NCBI GenBank assembly: GCA_037189645.1
Contig: JBBCIY010000002.1
Location: 310,001-374,000 of the forward strand
DNA from: Taishania sp037189645
GTDB taxonomy: Bacteria; Bacteroidota; Bacteroidia; Flavobacteriales_D; Crocinitomicaceae
Reading direction: 5' to 3'
Length of the DNA stretch: 64,000 nucleotides
The position numbers were made by a program, and so were the translations under genes. Position 1 is the first letter of the stretch; every line of letters begins with the position of its first letter. Below the pieces are notes generated by a model. The model had not been told where the DNA came from, made no database searches, and saw only the letters and a list, made by a program, of their open reading frames with translations. Of this stretch, positions 8,179 to 16,825 are shown piece after piece.

Positions 8179-11100
8179 CTAGTGCCCGTTATGGCCACAG
8201 CTTCCTTCTTCGCCCAGTGTATCACAGTGGAAGAATTTTGGTTCGGCAGGCTCAAATGTCCGTTTATCTCCTCCTTTGCTGTTTGATTCGAGCATCCTGG
8301 AAATGATCCGGGCTTTTTCTTTTTGGTTCCGGGCCTGTCTTTCCAGGTCTTGCTTTCTGTCGAAGAATAAGATACCGTCTATAAAAACGGTCTCAGGAAC
8401 GGCGGTGATCGTAAGCGGATTGTCGGTCCATAGTACCAGGTCGGCATCTTTTCCTGCTTTCATGCTGCCTAACCGGTTGTCCAGGTGAAGCAGTTTTGCC
8501 GGGTTGAGGGTTACCATTTTCCAGGCATCTTCTTCGCTCATTCCTCCGTATTTCATTGCTTTGGCTGCCTCCTGGTTCAACCGCCGGCCCATTTCGGCGT
8601 CGTCGGAGTTGATGGCAACAACGAGGCCTTGCTCATTCATCAGTGAAGCATTGTAGGGAATGGCATCCAGCACTTCGTATTTGTACGCCCACCAGTCGGA
8701 GAAGGTAGAGGCTCCGGCTCCATGCCTGAGCATTTTATCTGCCACTTTGTATCCTTCCAGGATATGTGTAAATGTATTGACGGAAAACCCGAAGGTGTCC
8801 GCTACTTTCATCAGCATGTTGATCTCTGACTGGATGTAGGAGTGGCAGGTAATAAAACGTTCTTTGTTCAGGATTTCAGCCAGTGCTTCCAGCTCAAGAT
8901 CGGTGCGGTGTGTCCCTTTTTTCGCTTTGGATTTTTCGTCCATGTATTTTCTTGCCCGTGTAAACGCGTCCATGTATACTTGTTCCACTCCCATTCTTGT
9001 CTGCGGGAAGCGGATGGTCTGGTGTTCTCCCCAATTAGCCTGCTTGACATTTTCACCCAATGCGAATTTGATGAATTCGGGAGCGTCGGGAATCAGCATG
9101 TCTTCGGGAGGAAATCCCCATTTCAGCTTGATGATCGCCGATTGCCCGCCTACAGCGTTTGCGGAGCCGTGCAATAGCTGGGAAGTTGTCACTCCACCTG
9201 CCAGCTGGCGGTAAATATTGATGTCATTGTTTCTTACAACGTCCCGGATGGACACTTCTGCGGAGACAGACTGCCCGCTTTCATTCACACCTTTTGAAAT
9301 AGCAATGTGAGAATGTTCGTCTATGATCCCTGTCGTCAGGTGCATCCCGGTTCCGTCGATTTCAACAGCATTGGCGGGTTTTTTGAAATTTCCTGTTCCG
9401 GCGTAGCTGATTTTCCCGTTTTCAACCACAACGGTTGCGTTTTTCAGGATCCCTTCTGCTTCGTTTGTCCAGGCAGTAACGTTCTTGATGATATAGGATT
9501 GAGGCTGGGGCAGGGAATCATACCCGTAGGCCATATTCGGAAACCATATTTTGTCCTGGTAAACCGAATCAATGACAGGAATTTTTGATTTTTGCTCTCC
9601 GTCCAGCTTTTTATGCTTGATCGCGTTCCATTTCACCCACCGGCCATTCACTGTTGTCCCTTCACCTTCAAAAACCCCCACTTTCGTATTGATCTTTCCG
9701 TGAAGGAGGTTTATTCCCGTCATTCCGTCAAGTGAATCCCTGATGTGCAGTGTAATGTCATTTGAGCTGACATTCACCAGTACTTTTTCATATTCTTTCT
9801 TCAGCGCATTGGTTAATTTCCCTTCGTATCCGTTTCCTTTCCTGGTAATGTCCACATTGTAGGTTTTGTTTTCCACCAATACCCGGTAGCTGCCCTGTAC
9901 ACCTTCCAATGCCGGTTCTTTGATAACTTTCGGATGCCCGAATGTCCAGGTTTCCAGCAGATCGGCTTCTTCTTTGAACGGATTCCCGCTGTAAACCGAG
10001 AACGATGCTGTTTTCCCGATATCTAGTGTTCCCAGGTCCTTTTCCATCCCGATGATTTTTGCAGGATTGACGGTAAGGGAAGCCAGCGCTTGCTCGAAGG
10101 ATAACCCGCGTTCCATTGCTTTACGGATATTGGTCCAGAATTCTTTTTCGGATTTATTTTTTCCAAAGGAAAGGCAGATCGGGATTCCGTTGGAAGCGAG
10201 CAGGTAAGGATTGCTGGGTGCCAGCTCCCAGTGTTTCAGTTCCTTTAACGGGATTTCCATATTGATGTATGGATCTGACACATCGTAAGCGGCCGGAAAG
10301 TATGCCGGGATCACTACTGTCGCTCCGGTTTTCTTAATCGCTTCGATCTGCTGGTATTCATTCCCGGAACCGTAGAAATGAAATTCCAGGTCAAATTCAG
10401 CTGCGATTTTTGCTCCCCGGAGGATTTCTAATGCTTCTGATGTGGAAAAGAAGATGGGTTTGTTCAATTGCCCGGACAGCGCGTTCAGGGATAAATTAAC
10501 CTGTGCTTTGTCCGGATTTTTCTGGTACCACAGAACGTCGTACAGTGTTTGGCGCAATAAAGCGATACAACCCATCTGGGAGGAAGGATACGTTTGCTTC
10601 GAGCTTCCTTTTTCGATCGAAAAGTGCGTTGAAACATCGGCAGAAAACAAAGCGGGCAGGACAGGATGGGTTCCAAGAGAAATTAGCGACCCGGTCCCTC
10701 TTACAATCCCATCGTTCAGATGAGTAAGCGCAAAACCGAACCCTGCTCTGGAAAGCTTTTCATTTTCTGTGGGATTTGTCTTATACTGTTCTGCTGATGA
10801 AAATTCCGGCCTTACCGCCTCATTCCATGAGAAAAAGCCTTCTTTTCTTGAATCTAACTGGGGAGTTCTGTCCCTTTTTTCTTCCGGTTTCGGTTTCTCA
10901 ATGCCGAGCTCTGTATGGAGGTCAATGAAAGCAGGAACAATGGTTTTTCCTTTACAGTCTATCTCAACCGCGTTCACAGATTTTAGAAGAACCGTTCCCG
11001 TTTCTTTGATCTTCCCGTGTTCGATGAGCAGATAACCGTTGTTGATCGTTTTCTGAGGAGAAACTATAATGGTTGCGTTTTTCAGGATGTAGGATCCGGG

Positions 11101-11193
11101 AAAAGAAGGAGCCACGCCATTTTGGGGCCTGTCCTGGGCAACCGCAGAATACCATCCGATGCCTGCCAGCAAAATAAGGAGAACACATTTCAT
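8179..11193 (-). CDS. Exported double amidohydrolase (degenerate N-domain, active-looking C-domain)
   Basis: A 1004-residue protein with a signal peptide (MKCVLLILLAGIGWYSAVAQ) and two amidohydrolase-superfamily domains. The first (about 30-430) has AFIDLHTELG where HxH is expected, so the second ligand is Glu, and no catalytic Asp is seen. A ~150-residue beta-rich linker follows (YRVLVENKTYNVDITRKG). The second (about 590-960) has GIIDEHSHIAI, CHSY, FTHILEGYK and INSDDAE, which supply all expected metal ligands and the catalytic Asp. The extreme C-terminus is His/Cys rich (HCDTLGEEGSCGHNGH). A periplasmic amide or peptide hydrolase is inferred; the substrate is unknown. It heads an operon with the single-domain gene downstream. 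Confidence 0.88.
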   Translation of the reverse strand: MKCVLLILLAGIGWYSAVAQDRPQNGVAPSFPGSYILKNATIIVSPQKTINNGYLLIEHGKIKETGTVLLKSVNAVEIDCKGKTIVPAFIDLHTELGIEKPKPEEKRDRTPQLDSRKEGFFSWNEAVRPEFSSAEQYKTNPTENEKLSRAGFGFALTHLNDGIVRGTGSLISLGTHPVLPALFSADVSTHFSIEKGSSKQTYPSSQMGCIALLRQTLYDVLWYQKNPDKAQVNLSLNALSGQLNKPIFFSTSEALEILRGAKIAAEFDLEFHFYGSGNEYQQIEAIKKTGATVVIPAYFPAAYDVSDPYINMEIPLKELKHWELAPSNPYLLASNGIPICLSFGKNKSEKEFWTNIRKAMERGLSFEQALASLTVNPAKIIGMEKDLGTLDIGKTASFSVYSGNPFKEEADLLETWTFGHPKVIKEPALEGVQGSYRVLVENKTYNVDITRKGNGYEGKLTNALKKEYEKVLVNVSSNDITLHIRDSLDGMTGINLLHGKINTKVGVFEGEGTTVNGRWVKWNAIKHKKLDGEQKSKIPVIDSVYQDKIWFPNMAYGYDSLPQPQSYIIKNVTAWTNEAEGILKNATVVVENGKISYAGTGNFKKPANAVEIDGTGMHLTTGIIDEHSHIAISKGVNESGQSVSAEVSIRDVVRNNDINIYRQLAGGVTTSQLLHGSANAVGGQSAIIKLKWGFPPEDMLIPDAPEFIKFALGENVKQANWGEHQTIRFPQTRMGVEQVYMDAFTRARKYMDEKSKAKKGTHRTDLELEALAEILNKERFITCHSYIQSEINMLMKVADTFGFSVNTFTHILEGYKVADKMLRHGAGASTFSDWWAYKYEVLDAIPYNASLMNEQGLVVAINSDDAEMGRRLNQEAAKAMKYGGMSEEDAWKMVTLNPAKLLHLDNRLGSMKAGKDADLVLWTDNPLTITAVPETVFIDGILFFDRKQDLERQARNQKEKARIISRMLESNSKGGDKRTFEPAEPKFFHCDTLGEEGSCGHNGH

Positions 11194-11320
11194 ATAGCTG
11201 ATGTAAATTTTAGCGGGCTAAGTTATAAAATAGTATGGCAATGGACAATTGAAAACCAGGAATAAAGTCACCAATTGTAAATTGCCAATTTGATCATTAA
11301 CAATTAGAAACAGGGCAAAT

Positions 11321-11347
11321 AAAAAAGAGGTTCTCAATGAAAACCTC
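11321..11347 (-). terminator. Intrinsic terminator of the 203-residue exported protein gene
   Basis: GAGGTT (11327-11332) and AACCTC (11342-11347) form a 6-bp stem; on the minus strand it is followed by six T (A-run at 11321-11326). It lies 29 bases past the stop codon at 11377. Confidence 0.75.
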
Positions 11348-11376
11348 CTTTCCTGGTATAATAGGGTTGCCGGTAT

Positions 11377-11988
11377 TTATTTCCCGATTTGCTTCACAAA
11401 GAATGCTGCCAGCTTTTTCCCTGCCAGCGCGTAAGATTCACTGATGCGGAGACCTGTGTCGTAATCATTCATACCGTAAGATCTTCCGGGATTTGCTTTG
11501 CTGACGATTTTTGCCACAACTTTTCCGGGATTGTCTGTTTCAACGATTGTAATAGTCAGATCTACACTTGCAGGTTTTTTCGTCACATACACATTGAATC
11601 CGGGCTCAATGAAAGTTGTCTTTACGATCGCAGTGTATTTAGCTGCTTTTTCATTTCCCAGGTAAAGATTTAATTTACCGCTGTATTTATTGAACAGTTT
11701 TTCAAACTCCGGTTGAAATCTTCCGATCTTATCTCCGTTCCATGCTTCACGCCATTTATCTCCTCTTCCCGGTTCTTTTTCATTGTATTCGGAAACTTTT
11801 TTGTTGACGTAATCTTCTTCTTTAGAGAATTTTCCTACGGCGATGTCGTCCCAATCGTACTGGACGTTTAAAACGGTTTCTCCTTTCAGTACTTTTAGAT
11901 CACCTTCCAGTACAGCGATTTTTTGCGCGAAGCCAGCAGATAAAATCCCTGAAAATAATGCGATTAGTGCAAATTTGATTGTTTTCAT
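11377..11988 (-). CDS. Exported protein of unknown function
   Basis: A 203-residue protein with a clear signal peptide (MKTIKFALIALFSGILSAGFAQ, cleavage after FAQ). The mature part has a first section rich in Lys and Glu (about 40-100) and a second, beta-rich section (TAIVKTTFIEPGFNVYVTKKP, VDLTITIVETDNPGKVVAKIVSK), followed by a helical end (ESYALAGKKLAAFFVKQI). No enzymatic motif is visible. The pattern resembles small periplasmic or envelope proteins found widely in Bacteroidetes without assigned function. It has its own promoter and terminator, so it is probably monocistronic. Confidence 0.8.
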   Translation of the reverse strand: MKTIKFALIALFSGILSAGFAQKIAVLEGDLKVLKGETVLNVQYDWDDIAVGKFSKEEDYVNKKVSEYNEKEPGRGDKWREAWNGDKIGRFQPEFEKLFNKYSGKLNLYLGNEKAAKYTAIVKTTFIEPGFNVYVTKKPASVDLTITIVETDNPGKVVAKIVSKANPGRSYGMNDYDTGLRISESYALAGKKLAAFFVKQIGK

Positions 11989-12014
11989 GTGCTATCAATA
12001 ATTTAAGTTTGAAA

Positions 12015-12022
12015 CAAATATA
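12015..12022 (-). promoter_or_regulatory. -7 promoter element for the exported protein gene
   Basis: CAAATATA on + reads TATATTTG on minus, a perfect TAnnTTTG, 26 bases before the start at 11988. Confidence 0.5.
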
Positions 12023-12161
12023 GCAGATTGTATTTTATTACAGGCAGTTAGGTGAAAAAATACGAAGAATGCAGTAGCTGATCCGTTGCTCCTTATCCTT
12101 GCGCTGGTACTTAGGGGTTCATAATTCAAAAAGTAGTATATTTACTCTCAATTTTTAACGG

Positions 12162-12845
12162 ATGAACAAAATTAGGAAAGACTGGAACGAGATAAAGATA
12201 AACGATAGCTGGGCGATTTTCAAGATCATGGCGGAGTTTGTGGAAGGATATGAAAAAATGGCAAAGATAGGACCGTGTATCTCTGTTTTTGGTTCTGCCA
12301 GGACATCGGAAGACAATAAATATTACAAAATAGGAGTGGAAATTTCCCGTCGTTTGGGAGAAGCAGGATACGGAGTGATTACCGGAGGAGGCCCCGGTAT
12401 TATGGAAGCAGGAAACAAAGGTGCCCAGATGGGAGGAGGAAAATCCGTCGGACTGAACATTGATCTGCCGTTTGAGCAGTTCCATAACAGGTACATTGAT
12501 GAGGAATCCAACCTGAAATTTGATTATTTCTTTGTACGGAAAGTTGTATTTGTCAAGTATTCCCAGGGGTTTGTGATCCTTCCCGGAGGATTCGGAACAA
12601 TGGATGAACTGTTCGAGGCACTGACACTGATCCAGACCAATAAGATCAATAAACGTCCGGTGGTGCTGATTGGAAGCGAGTACTGGACAGGATTGATCGA
12701 GTGGATCAAGAACGTGATGCTCAAAGAAGAGAACAATATCTCTGAAAAAGACCTGAACCTGTTCAAGATTGTGGACACGGCGGAAGAAGCATACAATTAC
12801 ATCGACGATTTCTACAAAACACACGAGCTGACACCGAACTTTTAA
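12162..12845 (+). CDS. LOG-family Rossmann protein (TIGR00730), nucleoside 5'-monophosphate phosphoribohydrolase-like
   Basis: A 227-residue cytoplasmic protein of the LOG/YgdH type, whose characterised members hydrolyse the N-glycosidic bond of nucleoside monophosphates (cytokinin activation in plants, nucleotide salvage in bacteria). The diagnostic motifs are GGGPGIMEAGNKGA near residues 75-88 and LPGGFGTMDELFEAL near 141-155, which carry the catalytic Arg/Glu environment. The start MNKIRKDWNEIKINDSW is typical of the longer Bacteroidetes version, which has an extra N-terminal helix. It stands alone; the following 119 bases before the nif3-like gene show no recognisable signal. Confidence 0.9.
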   Translation: MNKIRKDWNEIKINDSWAIFKIMAEFVEGYEKMAKIGPCISVFGSARTSEDNKYYKIGVEISRRLGEAGYGVITGGGPGIMEAGNKGAQMGGGKSVGLNIDLPFEQFHNRYIDEESNLKFDYFFVRKVVFVKYSQGFVILPGGFGTMDELFEALTLIQTNKINKRPVVLIGSEYWTGLIEWIKNVMLKEENNISEKDLNLFKIVDTAEEAYNYIDDFYKTHELTPNF

Positions 12846-12964
12846 GAATGGACAATGGGATCACACAGAATCTGCTTATCGTTTCAAAACAGTAAACGCG
12901 GTAAAATTTTCTTTTCATTTCGTCCTGTATCTTTTATCTGATGTCTAACGTCTAATATCTCAAA

Positions 12965-14059
12965 ATGAAAATCAAAGAAATTATCCACTATTTGGAATCA
13001 CTTGCTCCGTTAAGCAGCCAGGAAAGCTATGACAATTCAGGATTGATCACGGGAGATGTCAATGTGGAAATAACACAAGCGCTGATTTGCCTGGATAGTA
13101 CGGAAGAGGTTGTTGACGAAGCGATTGCTGCCGGATGTAATTTGATTATCGCTCACCACCCGGTTGTTTTCAAAGGATTGAAGTCACTCACGGGAAAAAA
13201 TTACGTGGAACGTGTGGTCGTGAAATGCATTAAAAACGACATTGCCCTTTATGCAATTCATACCAACCTTGACAACTTCCGCTTTGGTGTAAATCATGAG
13301 ATAGGGCGGAGACTGGGATTGAAAGACCTCAGGATCCTGGAACCCAAGAAAGGAGTTCTCAACAAGATCAGTGTATTTGTTCCGCTGGAGAACAGGGAAC
13401 AGGTGGCGCAGGCCATGTTCAGCGCAGGAGCCGGGTTTATCGGCGACTACAAAGAATGCAGCTTTTACGGAGAAGGAACGGGGACATTCACCCCGGTTGA
13501 GGGCGCCAATCCGTATATCGGTCAATTGGGAGAAGCAGAGCATGTACGGGAAAACCGTCTGGAGATGGTTGTCTCTTCCCACCGGGTACCGGGAGTATTA
13601 AAGGCGATGAAAGAAAGCCATCCGTATGAAGAAGTAGCTTATGATGTTGTTGAACTGCAAAATACCAACCCGTACGAAGGAGCGGGGATGATCGGGAAAT
13701 TAGTACAGCCGATACCGGTTACGGAGTTTTTGACTTTTGTCAAGAAGCAGTTTAACTGCGGAATCATCCGCCACACGAAATTTGTGAAAGAAACCATTGA
13801 AACCGTCGCTTTTTGCGGAGGATCCGGTGCTTTCCTGCTGAGCAGTGCCATTCGCTCCGGAGCGGATGTTTACATAACGGGAGACTTCAAATACCATGAG
13901 TTTTTCGATGCCGAAGACAAGATTGTTGTTGCCGATATCGGACATTTTGAAAGCGAACAATATACGATTAATTTATTAAGTGATGTTTTGACAAAAAAAT
14001 TTCCTAACTTTGCGCTTCGTTTAACGAAGATTAATACGAATCCGATAAATTATTTTTAA
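12965..14059 (+). CDS. Nif3-like dinuclear metal centre protein
   Basis: A 364-residue protein of the Nif3/YbgI family (annotated in databases as GTP cyclohydrolase I type 2 homolog). The N-terminal half has the metal-binding IIAHHPVVFKGLKSL block near residues 61-75 and an IHTNLDN block near 99-105. The C-terminal half has FCGGSGAFLLSSAI, ADVYITGDFKYHEF and IGHFESEQ, which supply the remaining ligands. Between them (about 130-235) is a CutA1-like inserted domain, as in other long family members, which form hexameric toroids. The biochemical role remains uncertain. The zinc-ribbon gene starts 6 bases after its stop, a pairing that is widely conserved in Bacteroidetes. Confidence 0.93.
   Translation: MKIKEIIHYLESLAPLSSQESYDNSGLITGDVNVEITQALICLDSTEEVVDEAIAAGCNLIIAHHPVVFKGLKSLTGKNYVERVVVKCIKNDIALYAIHTNLDNFRFGVNHEIGRRLGLKDLRILEPKKGVLNKISVFVPLENREQVAQAMFSAGAGFIGDYKECSFYGEGTGTFTPVEGANPYIGQLGEAEHVRENRLEMVVSSHRVPGVLKAMKESHPYEEVAYDVVELQNTNPYEGAGMIGKLVQPIPVTEFLTFVKKQFNCGIIRHTKFVKETIETVAFCGGSGAFLLSSAIRSGADVYITGDFKYHEFFDAEDKIVVADIGHFESEQYTINLLSDVLTKKFPNFALRLTKINTNPINYF
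14005..14012 (+). promoter_or_regulatory. Possible internal promoter at the 3' end of the nif3-like gene
   Basis: TAACTTTG is a perfect -7 element inside the last codons of the nif3-like gene, 53 bases before the zinc-ribbon gene start. A TTTG lies 14 bases upstream, slightly closer than usual. Confidence 0.35.
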
Positions 14060-14065
14060 GAATAT

Positions 14066-14809
14066 ATGGCAACTGCAACAAAGAAAGAGGCAACGGTAGC
14101 GGAAAAATTGGACGCGCTTTACGAATTACAGAAAATTGATTCTGAGATTGATAGAATCCGTACGGTTCGTGGAGAATTACCTTTGGAAGTACAAGATCTT
14201 GAAGATGAGATTGAAGGATTGGAAACACGCATTGCTAAGATTCAGGAAGAGGTCAAAGAAATAGAGGTGGAGATTTCCGACAGGAAAAACGCGTCAAAAG
14301 ATGCGGAACTGGCGATCGGGAAATACAAAGAGCAGCAAAAGAACGTTCGTAACAACCGTGAGTACGAATCACTTTCCAAGGAAATTGAATTCCAGGAGCT
14401 GGAGATCAAATTGCACGAGAAAAAATCCAAAGAAGCGAAAGCCCGCATCGCTCAGAAAAAAGAATTGCTGGAAGAAACAAAAGAGCGTTTGAATTTTAGA
14501 AAAGAAGATTTGAAAAATAAGAAATCTGAACTGGATGAAATCATCGCTGAAACGCAAAAAGACGAGGACAGCCTGGTTGCTTCTTCTGAAAAAGCGAAAG
14601 CAAAAATTGAAGACCGTCTGCTGGTAGCTTATACACGCCTTCGCCAAAATGCGAAAAACGGGTTGGCAGTTGTTCCGGTAGAGCGTGATTCCTGCGGGGG
14701 ATGCTTCAACCAGATTCCGCCGCAACGCCAGCTGGATATCGAAATGAAGAAAAAAGTGATCGTTTGTGAGCACTGTGGACGTATCCTGGTTCCTTCGATC
14801 AAAGAATAA
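14066..14809 (+). CDS. Coiled-coil C4 zinc-ribbon protein
   Basis: A 247-residue protein of the C4-type zinc-ribbon (CT398/HP0958-like) family. Residues ~25-180 form a long antiparallel coiled coil rich in Glu and Lys (EDEIEGLETRIAKIQEEVKE). Residues ~205-240 form the zinc ribbon with CGGC and CEHC, separated by the conserved FNQIPPQRQLDIEMKKKV. Characterised relatives bind proteins or RNA in flagellar regulation; here no flagellar genes are nearby, so the role is not assignable. It lies directly after the nif3-like gene, and a strong terminator follows it. Confidence 0.9.
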   Translation: MATATKKEATVAEKLDALYELQKIDSEIDRIRTVRGELPLEVQDLEDEIEGLETRIAKIQEEVKEIEVEISDRKNASKDAELAIGKYKEQQKNVRNNREYESLSKEIEFQELEIKLHEKKSKEAKARIAQKKELLEETKERLNFRKEDLKNKKSELDEIIAETQKDEDSLVASSEKAKAKIEDRLLVAYTRLRQNAKNGLAVVPVERDSCGGCFNQIPPQRQLDIEMKKKVIVCEHCGRILVPSIKE

Positions 14810-14828
14810 GCAGAATAAAAATTATATG

Positions 14829-14862
14829 AAAGGTGGTTGAGCAAGTCTGAACCACCTTTTTT
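14829..14862 (+). terminator. Strong intrinsic terminator after the zinc-ribbon gene
   Basis: A perfect 10-bp stem, AAAGGTGGTT (14829-14838) with AACCACCTTT (14850-14859), has an 11-base loop and is followed by T-rich sequence. Confidence 0.9.
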
Positions 14863-14873
14863 GTTTTTCTCAT

Positions 14874-15476
14874 TTACCTTCGTTTAGAATTATGAACCAA
14901 AATTGGAGCAATCCTTCTTATATCTTGTCGTAAAAGTTCAACAATAAAATCTTTAGAAACCAAAGTGTCATCGATTGTTTGGTCAGTGCTTGTCTGATAC
15001 CAATAATTTTCTGCTTTCAAAATATGTAAGTTTTTCGGTAATTCTTTGAGAATAATGAAAGTTGCCTTTCCGTCAATAGGAATGATCTTTTCAGCATAAG
15101 AATTGCCCGTATCTTCTTTGTATAAACTTTCCACATACCTGTTCTTCTGTTGAGGGACCATTCCCCACTTTGTTTCATATAAAAAACCTATATTAGATTT
15201 TTCTGAATAACATAATGTATTAATATACACACTATCATTGACTTTTACAATTCTATTGTTGAACACCCATTCATATCCCAGTTTCTGCATTTCTTCAGAT
15301 ACAATGTTAGCGACTTCAAACGTTTCCAAGAAGTGGGTTGAAATATTAGAATTTTGATAATGTGCTCCCATATTGTAAAAATTACAATAATTAGAGGAAT
15401 CTATTATTCTTTCTTGAGCATAAGTTTGTCCTATATATAATAATGAGAATACAATTAGAATTTTTTGTTTTGTCAT
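14874..15476 (-). CDS. AT-rich exported protein of unknown function
   Basis: A ~200-residue protein with a signal peptide (MTKQKILIVFSLLYIGQTYAQ). An upstream Met at 15527 would add a non-conserved stretch before the signal, so 15476 is preferred; GGAAAG precedes it. The mature part contains HYQNSNISTHFLETFEVANIV and a beta-rich centre (DSVYINTLCYSEKSNIGFLY). No known motif is visible. Its base composition is clearly more AT-rich than both neighbours and it lies alone between a terminator and a divergent helicase gene, which suggests later acquisition. It does not carry the repeats seen in the 33-43 kb island. Confidence 0.72.
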   Translation of the reverse strand: MTKQKILIVFSLLYIGQTYAQERIIDSSNYCNFYNMGAHYQNSNISTHFLETFEVANIVSEEMQKLGYEWVFNNRIVKVNDSVYINTLCYSEKSNIGFLYETKWGMVPQQKNRYVESLYKEDTGNSYAEKIIPIDGKATFIILKELPKNLHILKAENYWYQTSTDQTIDDTLVSKDFIVELLRQDIRRIAPILVHNSKRR

Positions 15477-15482
15477 CTTTCC

Positions 15483-15490
15483 TATCTTTG
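15483..15490 (+). promoter_or_regulatory. -7 promoter element for the DEAD-box helicase gene
   Basis: TATCTTTG is a perfect TAnnTTTG, 40 bases before the helicase start at 15531. Its position argues against the longer reading frame starting at 15465. Confidence 0.5.
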
Positions 15491-15530
15491 CGTTGCTGTT
15501 ATAAAACAAAGGTATAAAAATCCCCAATTA

Positions 15531-16754
15531 ATGAAATTCAAAGACTACAACATCAATAAGGCCATACTGGAACAACTGGATGCAATGGGCTTTGTCCGCG
15601 CCACCGATATTCAATACAAAGCCATTAAGCCGATCCTCGACGGAGAAGACGTGATGGCAATCGCGCAGACAGGTACGGGGAAAACAGCAGCCTTTGCCAT
15701 TCCCGTGCTTCATTTTCTTTCCGGGAAATCAAAATATACGAAAAGAAATGTCCGTTGCCTGGTGATGGTTCCGACAAGGGAATTGTCACAGCAGATCGCG
15801 GATGTCTTTGCGCAGATCGGGAAAAAGACTGATGTGAGAGTTATGGGACTATACGGAGGTGTGGAACAGGACCGCCAGATTGAAGCCTTGAAAAAGGGAG
15901 TGGACGTTCTGGTTGCCACTCCCGGAAGGATGTTCGACCTGATCGCACAGGGGCACCTCGATGTTTCAAATGTTGAATTTTTGATTCTTGATGAAGCAGA
16001 CCTGATGCTGAGCCTCGGGTTTAACAAAGATATACAGGATATTCTTGCAAAAATCCCCAGGAAACGACAGACCTTATTCTTTTCCGCAACAATTGACAAA
16101 AAGATCAAATCATTGGCGTATGATGTGGTGAAGAATGCGATCAGGATCCAGATTTCACCTAAGAATCCGGTCGCTAAATCGGTAGAGCATGTGGTTGCCT
16201 TCATCGAAATGGACGATAAGCGCTTTTTCCTGGAAAATATCCTGAAAGAATACCCCGATAAACGGATCCTGGTGTTTGTCCGTACGAAAGTTCGCGCGGG
16301 AAGGGTAGTCGCGGCAATGAAGCGCGTAGGGATCGATTCAGAGGAAATACATGGAGGCATTGAGCAAAAACAACGGTTCGCTATCCTGGAGAGATTCCGT
16401 TCCGGAGCAAATAATGTGCTGATCACAACCGATGTATCGGCCCGGGGAATTGATATTCCGAACGTCGATTATGTGATCAACTACGATCTGCCTGATGATC
16501 CCGAAAATTATGTGCACCGATGCGGGCGTACAGGCAGGGGTGAGAAGAACGGGCAGGCACTGAGTTTCTGTTCTCCTTCGGAAAAGGCACTTCTGGAAGA
16601 AATTGAAGCCTATACAGGTGAAGAGATCACACGTTATGAGATTCACCCGGATGATTACAAAGAGATCCTTTCCGATACGGAAGACCCGACCTACAACTGG
16701 CAGAAGCTGATCAATGACGCCAATAAGGAGGACGGTACGGAAGAGAAATGGTGA
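15531..16754 (+). CDS. DEAD-box ATP-dependent RNA helicase (RhlE-like)
   Basis: A 407-residue cytoplasmic RNA helicase that unwinds or remodels RNA with ATP. All motifs are present in order: Q motif (FVRATDIQYKAI, ~19-30), Walker A AQTGTGKTAA, PTRELSQQI, TPGR, DEAD, SAT, VFVRTK, TDVSARGIDIP and HRCGRTGR. The C-terminus ends soon after the core with an acidic tail (DANKEDGTEEKW), so there is no added RNA-binding domain. ATG 15531 was chosen over an upstream frame start because it matches the usual N-terminus and follows the promoter. It converges on the glycosyltransferase gene. Confidence 0.94.
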   Translation: MKFKDYNINKAILEQLDAMGFVRATDIQYKAIKPILDGEDVMAIAQTGTGKTAAFAIPVLHFLSGKSKYTKRNVRCLVMVPTRELSQQIADVFAQIGKKTDVRVMGLYGGVEQDRQIEALKKGVDVLVATPGRMFDLIAQGHLDVSNVEFLILDEADLMLSLGFNKDIQDILAKIPRKRQTLFFSATIDKKIKSLAYDVVKNAIRIQISPKNPVAKSVEHVVAFIEMDDKRFFLENILKEYPDKRILVFVRTKVRAGRVVAAMKRVGIDSEEIHGGIEQKQRFAILERFRSGANNVLITTDVSARGIDIPNVDYVINYDLPDDPENYVHRCGRTGRGEKNGQALSFCSPSEKALLEEIEAYTGEEITRYEIHPDDYKEILSDTEDPTYNWQKLINDANKEDGTEEKW

Positions 16755-16776
16755 TTATAATTTTGAATGTTGAATG

Positions 16777-16817
16777 ACTGAATTTTGAATACAAGATTTT
16801 TCAATTCAAAATTCAGT
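16777..16817. terminator. Inverted repeat between convergent helicase and glycosyltransferase genes
   Basis: A perfect 14-bp inverted repeat (16777-16790 with 16804-16817; core TGAATTTTGAAT/ATTCAAAATTCA) with a 13-base loop lies 23 bases after the helicase stop and 9 bases before the end of the opposing gene. It is AT-rich but suited to a bidirectional terminator. Confidence 0.6.
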
Positions 16818-16825
16818 ATTCCCAA

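Noticed and set aside
12126..12824. Long minus-strand reading frame opposite the LOG-family gene
   Set aside because: Its translation is rich in Phe, His and Cys with no domain pattern, while the plus strand encodes a perfect family match; it is a shadow frame.
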